A stretch of DNA of 64,000 bases from an uncultured Lactobacillaceae bacterium (GTDB taxonomy: Bacteria; Bacillota; Bacilli; Lactobacillales; Lactobacillaceae). Both the position numbers and the translations under genes were made by a program. The notes under the pieces were generated by a model that was given only the letters and a program-made list of their open reading frames with translations, made no database searches and was not told the origin of the DNA. The stretch lies in the NCBI GenBank assembly GCA_945285405.1, contig CALYQJ010000009.1, positions 16,759 to 80,758 on the forward strand, in the 5' to 3' direction. Shown here piece after piece: positions 1 through 7,794 of this stretch (position 1 is its first letter; each line of letters opens with the position of its first letter).

Positions 1-111
1 ATAATACCAGGTTACATATAGTTCACTTAATTTTTAGAAAATCAAAAAAGTTTTAATCTGGTTAAAGGAATTTTTTTGGGAAGTCACCACCGCTAAATGA
101 GTGTTTTATAA

Positions 112-142
112 AAAATAAAAAAAGTTGTTGTAGGCAACAACT
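112..142 (-). terminator. Rho-independent terminator of xpt
   Basis: An 8-bp perfect stem (AGTTGTTG/CAACAACT, loop TAGG) at 123-142 is followed on the minus strand by a T-rich run, read as the A-rich stretch 112-122 on the plus strand. It lies about 100 bp past the xpt stop. The rest of 1-239 shows no ORF or RNA that I recognise. Confidence 0.8.
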
Positions 143-239
143 CGCTGAAACTTAGCAATTATTTATAATTTGAGTAAAAGTTAAAATTAATTTTGATAGA
201 GTTCAGGTAACGACAAACGGTAATAGAGTGTTTTTGTAT

Positions 240-815
240 TTAATCTTTTGCGAAGATAACTTTTCCATGATCAAAAGCTGCAATTTTTGCCAGAGCCTCG
301 ACATGAATATGGTGTTCATCAAGAAATTTTTGGCCACGTTGAAAGGCTTTTTCAATTACTACTCCAACTCCTTCGATTTGAGCTCCAGCAGCTTGTGCAA
401 TATCAAGTAACCCGCCAACAGCTTGACCATTAGCTAAGAAGTCATCGATAATTAATACTTTTTCGCCTTGATGTAAAAATCTTTTATCAATAATAATTTT
501 ATTATTTACGCGTTTTGTAAAAGAAAAGACATCTGCAGTATAAACGTTATCTGGTAACGTTAAGGATTTATGTTTTCTTGCAAAAACAACTGGTAAATTA
601 AGTTGGTAACCAGTCATTACCGCAGGAGCAATTCCTGAGGATTCAACAGTTAGAATACGGTCTGCTTTAGTATTAGCAAATCGTCGAGCAAATTCTTGCC
701 CAATATCCATCATTAACTGAGGATCTATTTGGTGATTCAAGAAAGAGTCAACTTTTAAAATATCATCATTTAAAATTCGTCCATCTTTTTGAATCCGTTC
801 TTCAACTAATTTCAT
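240..815 (-). CDS. xpt: Xanthine phosphoribosyltransferase
   Basis: The 191-aa protein has the length of Xpt, which makes XMP from xanthine and PRPP in cytoplasmic purine salvage. The PRPP-binding motif VLIIDDFLANGQA (about residues 120-132) and the upstream VESSGIAPA segment are typical of Xpt rather than Hpt or Apt. It is the only minus-strand gene at this end and is followed by its own terminator. In many Firmicutes xpt sits behind a purine riboswitch and next to pbuX; neither is visible here. The best purine-repeat-like RBS is far from the ATG, and a four-codon ORF (ATGAAAAAATTATGA) ends across the xpt start. Confidence 0.93.
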   Translation of the reverse strand: MKLVEERIQKDGRILNDDILKVDSFLNHQIDPQLMMDIGQEFARRFANTKADRILTVESSGIAPAVMTGYQLNLPVVFARKHKSLTLPDNVYTADVFSFTKRVNNKIIIDKRFLHQGEKVLIIDDFLANGQAVGGLLDIAQAAGAQIEGVGVVIEKAFQRGQKFLDEHHIHVEALAKIAAFDHGKVIFAKD

Positions 816-826
816 AATTTTTTCAT
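812..826 (-). other. Possible four-codon upstream ORF coupled to xpt
   Basis: On the minus strand ATGAAAAAATTATGA encodes M-K-K-L-stop and its TGA overlaps the xpt ATG in an ATGA junction. The AAGGTTAGG sequence upstream is better placed for this mini-ORF than for xpt. That would fit translational coupling. It could also be chance in AT-rich DNA. Confidence 0.3.
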
Positions 827-846
827 TTACCTAACCTTTTTTATTC

Positions 847-875
847 AGAATAAGTTAAAATAATTGAAATTTCAA
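847..875 (-). promoter_or_regulatory. Probable sigma-A promoter of xpt
   Basis: Minus-strand TTGAAA and TATTCT hexamers are separated by 17 bp and point into xpt. The transcript leader would be short, with no room for a purine riboswitch. Confidence 0.5.
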
Positions 876-890
876 TATAAAATCGGCCTT

Positions 891-918
891 TTGACTGATT
901 GTGAAAAATCTATATTTT
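891..918 (+). promoter_or_regulatory. Possible promoter of the PspC-like gene
   Basis: TTGACT and TATTTT are 16 bp apart, about 40 bp upstream of the PspC-like start. The -10 is weak, so the assignment is tentative. Confidence 0.4.
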
Positions 919-958
919 TTTACAATTTTAAATAATAGTAGAAAAGGAGAATTATGTT

Positions 959-1237
959 ATGGGGTTTTTGCTTGTATTAGTAGTTAGTATAATAATACCT
1001 TTTATTATTGTTGCTATTGTTGGAAAAATTCTCGGATTATATAAATCAGCTGATGATCGGGTTTTGGCAGGCGTTTGTGGCGGAGTCGCTGAACGTTTTG
1101 GAGTTTCAGCTGGACTAGTTCGTGTGATTTGGCTTTTAGCAGTTTTACTGTTTGGCCAGGGTCTAGCTTGGTATATTGCTTTTGCAATAGTTTTACCAAC
1201 TGATTATCATCATAAAGGTTACGATAATGATTACTAA
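959..1237 (+). CDS. PspC domain membrane protein
   Basis: This 92-aa protein has an N-terminal hydrophobic segment (about 2-24), then the PspC core LAGVCGGVAERFGV (about 36-49) and a second membrane segment (about 53-79). PspC-type proteins are small envelope-stress proteins; in lactobacilli they occur without the rest of the proteobacterial Psp system. The start at 959 has AAAGGAGA about 8 bp upstream. An ATG at 954 is in another frame and stops quickly. The gene is monocistronic, with a promoter candidate upstream and a terminator downstream. The physiological role here is inferred from the domain only. Confidence 0.85.
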   Translation: MGFLLVLVVSIIIPFIIVAIVGKILGLYKSADDRVLAGVCGGVAERFGVSAGLVRVIWLLAVLLFGQGLAWYIAFAIVLPTDYHHKGYDNDY

Positions 1238-1257
1238 TTTGTAAAAAATAGTTAATT

Positions 1258-1282
1258 GGTCGCAATAAGGGCGATCTTTTTT
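1258..1282 (+). terminator. Terminator after PspC-like gene
   Basis: GGTCGC pairs with GCGATC around a short loop and is followed by a T-run that continues into TTCTTTTT. It sits 20 bp after the PspC-like stop and upstream of the next start. Confidence 0.65.
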
Positions 1283-1305
1283 CTTTTTAAGGATAAAATA
1301 AAAGT

Positions 1306-1860
1306 ATGAGTAAAGAAAATGAGATGGAAACCATTATTTTAACGGGCTTAGATACTAACTTTCAAAGTAAAATTGGTAAATTACTAGCACAACAGTTAAA
1401 TTGGCCCTTTTATGATCTAGATGAAGAAGTGGCAAAATTAATTCGACGACTTCCTGCAAGTCAGCTTTTTAATCTTAGTGAAAATCAAATAAATCAATTA
1501 ATACAACACGTTTTAATTAATCTTTTAGAAAAAAAAGAAGCAGTTATTGCAGCAAATTCAAATATTGTAGACACTCATCAAAATTTCCATTTTTTAAAAA
1601 ATTGTGCAGCAGTAATTATCTATTTATATGATCGGTTTGATTCAGATAAGGCTAATTATGTTGCCACTAAAATTGCTGATGATCGGAATTTGGGTTCTTT
1701 AATCGTTGGTACTTTTCACTTGATTTGGGAATTATATGATGAACGTTATCGTAATATTTCTGATTTAATGGTAGAAGTTAATGGGAAAAAAGCTGAAAAA
1801 GTTGCTAAAGAAATTGCTACTTTTATTTCTTTAGAAGTAGGTGAAGATGATTTCTTTTAA
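1306..1860 (+). CDS. Shikimate-kinase-like protein lacking the P-loop
   Basis: The 184-aa length and the flow of the sequence fit the shikimate kinase family: a first strand IILTGL, IGKLLAQQL after the loop (about 23-31), YDLDEEV (about 36-42), and a C-terminal LYDERYRNISDLMVEV that matches the lid and adenine-binding end. The catalytic parts are missing. Where AroK has a GxxGxGK[ST]T loop this protein reads LDTNFQSK, so the ATP-binding lysine is gone, and the GGG shikimate-binding motif reads ANSN. It is therefore unlikely to phosphorylate shikimate. No other aro gene is nearby. It may form a unit with the RmlB-like gene 24 bp downstream. Confidence 0.6.
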   Translation: MSKENEMETIILTGLDTNFQSKIGKLLAQQLNWPFYDLDEEVAKLIRRLPASQLFNLSENQINQLIQHVLINLLEKKEAVIAANSNIVDTHQNFHFLKNCAAVIIYLYDRFDSDKANYVATKIADDRNLGSLIVGTFHLIWELYDERYRNISDLMVEVNGKKAEKVAKEIATFISLEVGEDDFF

Positions 1861-1884
1861 ATTTTACTTTGAAAAGAGATAACA

Positions 1885-2850
1885 ATGCATATTTTAGTTA
1901 CTGGAGGAATGGGTTTTATTGGTTCTAATTTTATTCGATACCATTTAAAACATTATCCTCATGATGAAGTCATTAATTTGGATCTTTTAAGTTATGCTGC
2001 TAATCAATTAAATTTAGCAGATATTACCCAATTAAATTATCATTTTTATCAAGGTAATATTAATGATTTCACTTTAGTTCAAAAAATTGTACAACAACAT
2101 CAAATAAGCTTAATCATTAATTTTGCTGGGGAAAGCGATGTTGATCGTTCTTTAACTAAGTCAGATGTATTCGTTCAAACTAATGTTGCCGGAGTGAATA
2201 ATTTGATAAATGTTGCTCTGAAAGAAAATATACCTCGCTTTATTCAGATTTCTACTGATGAAGTTTATGGAAGTTTACCCGCATTAGAGTTTGTAGCGGA
2301 GGATGTTCCTTTAAAGCCCAGTTCCCCTTATTCTGCTACTAAAGCTAGTGCTGAGTTATTATTATTAGCGGCTAAAAAAAGTTATCAATTAGGTATTAAT
2401 ATAATTCGTTCAGCAAATAATTATGGTCCACGCCAATATCAAGAAAAATTAATTCCTAAAGCTATTATTGCATTTTTAAAGGGTAATGAAATTCCACTTT
2501 TTGGAAAGGGATTAGAAACTCGCGATTGGTTATATGTTAATGATAATATTCGAGCAATTGAAACGGTAATTCATTCTGGAAAAATTGGGGAAATTTATAA
2601 TGTGGGGACTCAAAAAGAAATATCCAATTTTGCAGTATTACAAGCAATTGCTAAAAATTTATCAGGTGATTCCAGTTTGATTCGATTTACTCATCAAAGA
2701 CCAGGTCATGATCAGCGATATGGAGTTCAAACTGCTAAAATTAAAGAATTAGGTTGGCAACCAGAAGTTAATTTTGCATTGGGAATTAAAAAAACAGTAG
2801 CATGGTATCAGACTAATCGATCGTGGTGGGATGGTAAAAATTACAGGTAA
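1885..2850 (+). CDS. dTDP-glucose 4,6-dehydratase-like NAD-dependent epimerase/dehydratase
   Basis: A 321-aa extended short-chain dehydrogenase with the NAD-binding TGGMGFIGSN motif (about 6-15), the RmlB-type FAGESDVDRS segment, STDEVYG and the YSATKAS catalytic Tyr-Lys motif. RmlB removes water from dTDP-glucose to give the 4-keto-6-deoxy sugar used for rhamnose and related surface sugars. No rmlA, rmlC or rmlD is present, so the exact nucleotide sugar is uncertain. An AAAAGAGA RBS precedes the ATG. The 3' end overlaps the convergent tag gene by 38 bp. Confidence 0.82.
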   Translation: MHILVTGGMGFIGSNFIRYHLKHYPHDEVINLDLLSYAANQLNLADITQLNYHFYQGNINDFTLVQKIVQQHQISLIINFAGESDVDRSLTKSDVFVQTNVAGVNNLINVALKENIPRFIQISTDEVYGSLPALEFVAEDVPLKPSSPYSATKASAELLLLAAKKSYQLGINIIRSANNYGPRQYQEKLIPKAIIAFLKGNEIPLFGKGLETRDWLYVNDNIRAIETVIHSGKIGEIYNVGTQKEISNFAVLQAIAKNLSGDSSLIRFTHQRPGHDQRYGVQTAKIKELGWQPEVNFALGIKKTVAWYQTNRSWWDGKNYR

Positions 2851-3397
2851 CTTCATGGTCATTGATTATACCAATTGATTGTAAAAAGGAATAAATTCCT
2901 ACGGGGCCAATAAAAGAAAAATGATTTTTTTTAAGATCTTTAGTTATTGTTTGGCTTAAAGTATTTTGGGTTGGCACTTGATGATAGTCAGTTATTTGAT
3001 GGTCAATTATTTTACCTTTTGTAAAATGCCAAATATAATTATCAAAAGAGTCAAATTTGTCTCTGATTTTTAAAAAAGCTTGAGCATTTTTAATTGTTGC
3101 TTTAATTTTTAATTTATTACGAATAATTCCAGTATTTTCTAATAATTGTTGATATTTTTTTAAGTCGTATTGAGCAATTTGGTAATAGTCAAAATGGTTA
3201 AATGCTTGTTGAAAATTGCTCCTTTTATGAAGAATTGTTTGCCAACTTAATCCAGCTTGAAAAATTTCTAGAGTTAATATTTCAAATAGCTTTTGGTCAT
3301 CGTGTAAAGGGCGCCCCCATTCTTGATCATGGTATTTAGTTTCAAATGGGTCTTTAGAATTTTTTTCTACCCAATAACAACGCTTAATTTTTGTCAT
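2813..3397 (-). CDS. tag: DNA-3-methyladenine glycosylase I
   Basis: This 194-aa protein matches Tag, which excises 3-methyladenine from alkylated DNA. The family zinc-snap residues are present: CYW near residue 7, H23 in YHDQEWG and the C-terminal DHEVTC His/Cys pair. LEIFQAGLSW (about 43-52) contains the active-site Glu and aromatic base-stacking residues. It is transcribed convergently to the RmlB-like gene and the two coding ends overlap by 38 bp, so their transcripts would be antisense at the 3' ends. No terminator is visible between them. Confidence 0.93.
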   Translation of the reverse strand: MTKIKRCYWVEKNSKDPFETKYHDQEWGRPLHDDQKLFEILTLEIFQAGLSWQTILHKRSNFQQAFNHFDYYQIAQYDLKKYQQLLENTGIIRNKLKIKATIKNAQAFLKIRDKFDSFDNYIWHFTKGKIIDHQITDYHQVPTQNTLSQTITKDLKKNHFSFIGPVGIYSFLQSIGIINDHEVTCNFYHPTTID

Positions 3398-3438
3398 GGA
3401 GATTTTCCTTGTTTAGTCTAGATTATTTTTTAGTTGAT

Positions 3439-3467
3439 TTTAACGTATAACTTAATAATGATATTAT
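3439..3467 (+). promoter_or_regulatory. Promoter of the HNH/Gfo/VOC operon
   Basis: TTTAAC and TATTAT are spaced 17 bp apart, about 30 bp upstream of the first ORF of the unit, which has an AAAGGTGG RBS. Confidence 0.5.
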
Positions 3468-3496
3468 AACCATAAAAAAACAAAGGTGGATTTAAA

Positions 3497-3811
3497 ATGT
3501 CCGTTTTCGATATTATTAAAATTACCCAATTAAATCACGAGTATTTTCCAGCAAACAAATTAGTAATGACTGATTTAGAAGGTAAGCCCAACTCATTGCT
3601 TACGGATTTATTACGTGATGTTGTTACTAAGATTGAAATTTTACTAGATTTTGATCAGTTTCATCAGCCTAATGAAGTAATTCTTAAACTTAAAGCAGTT
3701 ACTCCCTTACCGAGTGATGTTTTAGCTGAATATGAGAAAATTCTTAATCAACCAGTAGTTGGGATTAATTTTGTTAGCAAGAGACAAGAACTAGAAATTG
3801 TATATCAATAA
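3497..3811 (+). CDS. Conserved-type hypothetical protein, first gene of HNH operon
   Basis: A 104-aa soluble protein that I do not recognise. It has no signal peptide, membrane segment, cysteine motif or obvious DNA-binding motif. It is acidic to neutral and mixed alpha/beta in character, with a strand-rich C-terminus (VVGINFVSKRQELEIVY). AAAGGTGG sits 8 bp before the ATG and a promoter candidate lies just upstream. The stop is 11 bp before the TTG of the HNH protein, so the two are probably co-transcribed and could work together. No function is proposed. Confidence 0.7.
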   Translation: MSVFDIIKITQLNHEYFPANKLVMTDLEGKPNSLLTDLLRDVVTKIEILLDFDQFHQPNEVILKLKAVTPLPSDVLAEYEKILNQPVVGINFVSKRQELEIVYQ

Positions 3812-3822
3812 GAAGGTGACTA

Positions 3823-4725
3823 TTGAAATTAACCTGTGCAAGTTGTCCTTTACGTTTAGAATCTTTTCATTTTATTAAAGGTAAGCGGCTCTTTAGTATT
3901 TGTGATTTATGTCGATTACGAGGACTGAATTTTGAAGATTATTATAATTATTCAAATCAAGTTTATGCACAAGTTATTGCACTTAATTACTGTGGAGCTT
4001 CAAAAGTAACTGTTACCACTAAACAAAATATAACTCCTGAATTTTGTCGGATAATAGAAGAAATTATCTCTGAATATGATTATGCAAGCGTAGTAGTAAA
4101 AAAAAATATATCTCGTAGCCAACTAAATGAGCGTTTATTGGCATATGAAAATCATGAAATTAATATTACCAATGTTGGAAACTTTTTTGATAATTTAACT
4201 CAATTAGGTTTTAATGTTGAGTCATTACATAATCTGCAGCGTGTTGATTATTCCACTAGAATGTGGCTTTATCATCACTATCATCAAACTTGCCAATATT
4301 GTGGACGAATTGGCTATAGTATCGATCATATAAATCCAGTATCACGTGGTGGTAGCAATGAAATTAGTAATTTAATATTATCATGCAATGAATGCAACAA
4401 ATTAAAAGGTAACATGCCATATGAATGGTTTCAGGAATTTAATTTAAAAACGCTAACAATTAATCAAAAATTAGTGATTAATGAAAAGCAAATAAATCAA
4501 TTGAAATCTAGTCAAGAAGCTCTTACTCGACAATTAGCGGCTTATTCTCATCGAACACGAATTTTACAAGACGATCAAACAACAATTTATCGTCAACGAA
4601 TTAAAGCTCAACAAATTTTACTTGATGGGCTTAATAGTGATTATCAAAGCTTGCGTAACTTACGTAAAAACTATATTAAATCTTGTTATCAAATAGCATT
4701 AATTAATAAAAAGAGGGAAGAATGA
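3823..4725 (+). CDS. Orphan HNH endonuclease-domain protein with N-terminal zinc-ribbon-like cysteines
   Basis: The 300-aa protein starts with TTG, preceded by AGAAGGTGA. The N-terminus carries two cysteine pairs (CASC about 5-8, CDLC about 27-30) that could form a zinc ribbon. The middle carries an intact HNH/McrA-type site: CQYCGR, then DHINPVSRGG, NL, and CNECN. The C-terminal 80 residues are charged and helical, and probably form a coiled coil. HNH folds cut DNA in restriction, phage and mobile contexts, but no methylase, integrase or phage gene lies nearby. It overlaps the next gene by 4 bp (ATGA), which ties it to metabolic-type neighbours. The substrate is unknown. Confidence 0.75.
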   Translation: MKLTCASCPLRLESFHFIKGKRLFSICDLCRLRGLNFEDYYNYSNQVYAQVIALNYCGASKVTVTTKQNITPEFCRIIEEIISEYDYASVVVKKNISRSQLNERLLAYENHEINITNVGNFFDNLTQLGFNVESLHNLQRVDYSTRMWLYHHYHQTCQYCGRIGYSIDHINPVSRGGSNEISNLILSCNECNKLKGNMPYEWFQEFNLKTLTINQKLVINEKQINQLKSSQEALTRQLAAYSHRTRILQDDQTTIYRQRIKAQQILLDGLNSDYQSLRNLRKNYIKSCYQIALINKKREE

Positions 4726-5729
4726 CTTATCAATTAGGAGTAGTTGGGAGCAATTGGATTAGTGAACAATTTATTGCTGCAGCTCAAGAAAATTACCAAT
4801 TTAATTTAGCAGCAGTATATTCACGATCGATTGATCATGGAGAAAAAATAACGAAAAAATTTGGTAGAGGTCAAGTTTATACAGATTTTACCAAATTTCT
4901 AGCAAGTAATATTTCTGTAGTTTATATCGCCAGCCCTAATAGTTTACATTTTATTCAAACCAAAACGGCCTTATTAAAACATAAGCATGTTATTTGTGAA
5001 AAGCCTGCTTTTTCCAATCCTCGGGAACTTAATGAAATTCGCCAAATTTTAAATGACAATCCTGATTTATTTTTCTTTGAAGCTCAACGTAATCTTTATG
5101 ATCCTAATTTTCAAGTAATTAAAGACTTACTGAATGAGTTTGGTCCAATTTGGGGAGCAAATTTAAATTTTATTCGTCAATCTTCACGTTATCCGGCTTT
5201 AAAAGCTGGTGAACTTCCCAATGCTTTTTCGACAGTGTACTCTGGGGGGGCTTTGGCCGACTTAGGTGTATATTTAGTTGCTTTTGCTGTAGGTTTATTT
5301 GGTGAACCCGAAAAAGTTAATTATCAAGCTAAAAAGTGGCCTGTTAAAGATGGAGCAGATATTTTTGGAGTCGGTAGTTTAACTTATTCTAATTTATTAG
5401 TTGCATTAGCAATAGGGAAAAATGTTACTTCAGAAAATAATAATGAAATTTATGGAGAAAATGGAACTTTAATAATTGATAGCGTAGCTAATTTATCCAA
5501 GATTAAATTACGTTATCCTTCGGGTGAAATTCAAGATATTTCTTTGCGTAATAGCGGTAATCCATTAAGTTTTGAAGCAAAATCATTTTATTGGACTTTA
5601 AAAAAGCAAAATCACCAAAAGATGTTCGAACAATTTGAGCAAACTGCAATTGTTAATCGAACTTTAAAGCTAATGAGAGATCAAGCTGGGATTATTTTCA
5701 CTAGTGATCGAGTTTCGAAGGCTTTATGA
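4722..5729 (+). CDS. Gfo/Idh/MocA family oxidoreductase
   Basis: A 335-aa NAD(P)-dependent oxidoreductase. The Rossmann start reads LGVVGSNWISEQF, the family CEKPA motif with its catalytic lysine is at about residues 90-94, and the GGALADLGVYLV segment is typical of the C-terminal alpha/beta domain. Members oxidise or reduce sugars, inositols and related polyols; the substrate cannot be read from sequence. The ATG overlaps the HNH gene stop and its own stop overlaps the VOC gene start, so translation is coupled across the operon. Confidence 0.87.
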   Translation: MTYQLGVVGSNWISEQFIAAAQENYQFNLAAVYSRSIDHGEKITKKFGRGQVYTDFTKFLASNISVVYIASPNSLHFIQTKTALLKHKHVICEKPAFSNPRELNEIRQILNDNPDLFFFEAQRNLYDPNFQVIKDLLNEFGPIWGANLNFIRQSSRYPALKAGELPNAFSTVYSGGALADLGVYLVAFAVGLFGEPEKVNYQAKKWPVKDGADIFGVGSLTYSNLLVALAIGKNVTSENNNEIYGENGTLIIDSVANLSKIKLRYPSGEIQDISLRNSGNPLSFEAKSFYWTLKKQNHQKMFEQFEQTAIVNRTLKLMRDQAGIIFTSDRVSKAL

Positions 5730-6691
5730 AATTACATCATTTAGCTTTAGTTACTAGCCAATTTAAAGCAAACTATAGATTTTATACTAAAATTTTAGGC
5801 TTGCGTTTAATTAAAAATACTGTAAACCAAGATCAACCTCATCATCGGCAAGTATATTATGGAGATTCTATGGGAACTCCTGGTAGCTTAATAACTTTTC
5901 ATGTTAGTGATAAACTGATTTCACCAGAATCGCAAGTGGCATTTTGGTCAGGATTAAATTTTGCTATTCCCCGAGATTCTTTGATTTATTGGCGTGATCA
6001 TTTACAAAATAATGGTTTGAAACCTGAAATTGATTCAGCTCATGTATTACATATTCAAGATCCTGATAATATTTTAATTACATTGAAGGAAGTTGAGGGT
6101 GAACTTGATGATTGTCAAATTAATGAACATACTTCTGTTCCTGCTAGTAAACAAATTTTAGGACTTATTGGAACCAGTTTGTTTACTACTAATTTGACAC
6201 AAACGAAAAGGTTTTTTACTGATTTTTTAGGGCTTAAAGCTCAAAATAATTGGATCTTGCTTGAAGACCAACAACAATTACAACTTTTAGATTTACCAGA
6301 ATCAAATTCAGAAAAAAATAATTTAATAAACGTTGACCATGTAGCTTTTAAGGTTAAGTCACGAAGTGAATTAAATCATTACTGGCACTTGGCTAAAGAA
6401 AAAGGTCAAATTCGCAAAAATTTAACGGATCGAGGCTATTTTATGAGTGCTACTTTTTTAACTCCTAACGAGGGATTAGTAGAACTAGCTACAGAAAATC
6501 CTGGATTGGCTTTGGATGAATCAATAAATAATTTAGGGACAACATTTGCATTACCGCCTAGTTTAGCAATGTATCGCGCTACTTTAACTCAATATTATGC
6601 TCAAAAAGGAATTTATTTTGATGATATTCCAAATGTTCATCGTTCTAAATTACGGCGAATTCGAAAGCAATCCAATTGGTTTAATTATTAA
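5726..6691 (+). CDS. VOC-superfamily ring-cleaving-dioxygenase-like protein
   Basis: 321 aa, made of tandem vicinal-oxygen-chelate modules: the first opens with LHHLALVTSQFKANYRFY, the second with IGTSLFTTNLTQTKRFF (about 148-164), and VDHVAFKV follows near residue 208. Length and layout match the MhqO/YkcA group, annotated as ring-cleaving dioxygenases or glyoxalase-like proteins, often induced by quinones or electrophiles. Candidate metal ligands (H5 and later His/Glu) are present but I did not verify the full triad. Last gene of the four-gene unit, converging on the M50-like gene with a 4-bp end overlap. Confidence 0.78.
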   Translation: MKLHHLALVTSQFKANYRFYTKILGLRLIKNTVNQDQPHHRQVYYGDSMGTPGSLITFHVSDKLISPESQVAFWSGLNFAIPRDSLIYWRDHLQNNGLKPEIDSAHVLHIQDPDNILITLKEVEGELDDCQINEHTSVPASKQILGLIGTSLFTTNLTQTKRFFTDFLGLKAQNNWILLEDQQQLQLLDLPESNSEKNNLINVDHVAFKVKSRSELNHYWHLAKEKGQIRKNLTDRGYFMSATFLTPNEGLVELATENPGLALDESINNLGTTFALPPSLAMYRATLTQYYAQKGIYFDDIPNVHRSKLRRIRKQSNWFNY

Positions 6692-7740
6692 AATTTAAGT
6701 CCGTGGTTGCGTCTTAAAATTGTCTGCCATTCAGGTAGTTTTTTCTGGAGATTTTTCATCAAATATAAATCATTAATTTGATCTTGAGCTTGTTGAAGAA
6801 TTTCAATCCCTTCTTTAAAATCAGTTTGTAGATATTTGCTTTTTTGATTGATTATTTCAGTAAGGATTATTGTTTTAATAAAAGTAGGATAGTTTTGCTT
6901 CATGCTATAATGGGTAATTAAGCTGGAGTTCCATTGTTTAATTGCCCATTTGGTTCGGTAATTAGCGATTAAATCAATAAAGATAGCTTCATTTAAATAC
7001 TGTGCCCTAATTGTTTTAGGAGCATAATTTAGAAATGGTAATAATTGATCAATATATCCTAAAAGATCGTCTCCAGTACCATTTTGAAAAACTTGTTGTT
7101 CGAGATAAGCTGCTTTTAACCAATCTTGAGACATTACATAAAAATTGCGGTGATCAGCTTGTGGTGATTGATAAAAAAGTTTTTCAGAATACTGAGTCAA
7201 AGGAATTTCATTAATTGCTAGATAAGAGGCAACTAAACTTACGTAGTATCCAAATAGTGCATCAGGGCTTTTTTTAATTGCTGAAATATTTTTGAAATCG
7301 GTGGGAACACCAAACCAATTTAAAGGTAAACAGTTAAGAAAATTAAAAGCGCAAATAATGATGAAAATTATTAAATCGATGCGCAAAATTAATGAAATTT
7401 TTGGTAGAAAATACCATAAAATTCCAGCGATTGTCCCAAAAAGCAAATCAAAGATTATTCCGCCATAAAAGTATGGACGGAATTTTAATTTAGAACTAAA
7501 TTTAACCGGGACAACGTTACTGTCGGTATCAAAGATAGTACGATGAATACGGAATCTTAATTTTTGATTTTTACGAATTAGGGTAAACCATAAAAAGTTT
7601 AGGGAAACAAATTGGTATCCTGATAGTAATGCAAAAATTACTTTTCCACTTTCGTGAATCAGTTGAACAAAATAAATAATGAAAATTAGGGAAAAAAGGT
7701 ATTCAAAAAAGAAGATAAACCATTGTAAAATAAAATTCAT
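6688..7740 (-). CDS. M50-metalloprotease-like membrane protein with degenerate active site
   Basis: The 350-aa protein has an N-terminal transmembrane segment leading into IHESGKVIFALLSGYQFVSL, two or three further membrane segments (about 85-145) and a soluble C-terminal half. In M50-type membrane proteases this first segment normally reads HExGH; here it is H29-E-S-G-K33, so the second zinc histidine is lost. The second family motif, near LNCLPLNWFGVPTD, still resembles the N-P-x-x-G-x-x-T-D loop. A non-catalytic role is likely. The C-terminal half resembles no domain I can name. It is transcribed divergently from the HdeD-like gene. Confidence 0.55.
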   Translation of the reverse strand: MNFILQWFIFFFEYLFSLIFIIYFVQLIHESGKVIFALLSGYQFVSLNFLWFTLIRKNQKLRFRIHRTIFDTDSNVVPVKFSSKLKFRPYFYGGIIFDLLFGTIAGILWYFLPKISLILRIDLIIFIIICAFNFLNCLPLNWFGVPTDFKNISAIKKSPDALFGYYVSLVASYLAINEIPLTQYSEKLFYQSPQADHRNFYVMSQDWLKAAYLEQQVFQNGTGDDLLGYIDQLLPFLNYAPKTIRAQYLNEAIFIDLIANYRTKWAIKQWNSSLITHYSMKQNYPTFIKTIILTEIINQKSKYLQTDFKEGIEILQQAQDQINDLYLMKNLQKKLPEWQTILRRNHGLKF

Positions 7741-7794
7741 ATTTTTTTCTCTTGTTTCTTTAATCTAAATAGAAAAATAATTATAGGTTGAAAA

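Noticed and set aside
228-410. 60-aa plus-strand ORF over xpt
   Set aside because: Antisense to a conserved enzyme; no RBS and no recognisable sequence.
816-900. Purine riboswitch upstream of xpt
   Set aside because: The leader downstream of the likely promoter is too short and lacks the conserved purine-aptamer loop sequences.
1014-1265. 83-aa minus-strand ORF over the PspC-like gene
   Set aside because: Shadow of a gene with a clear domain and RBS on the plus strand; its own product matches nothing.
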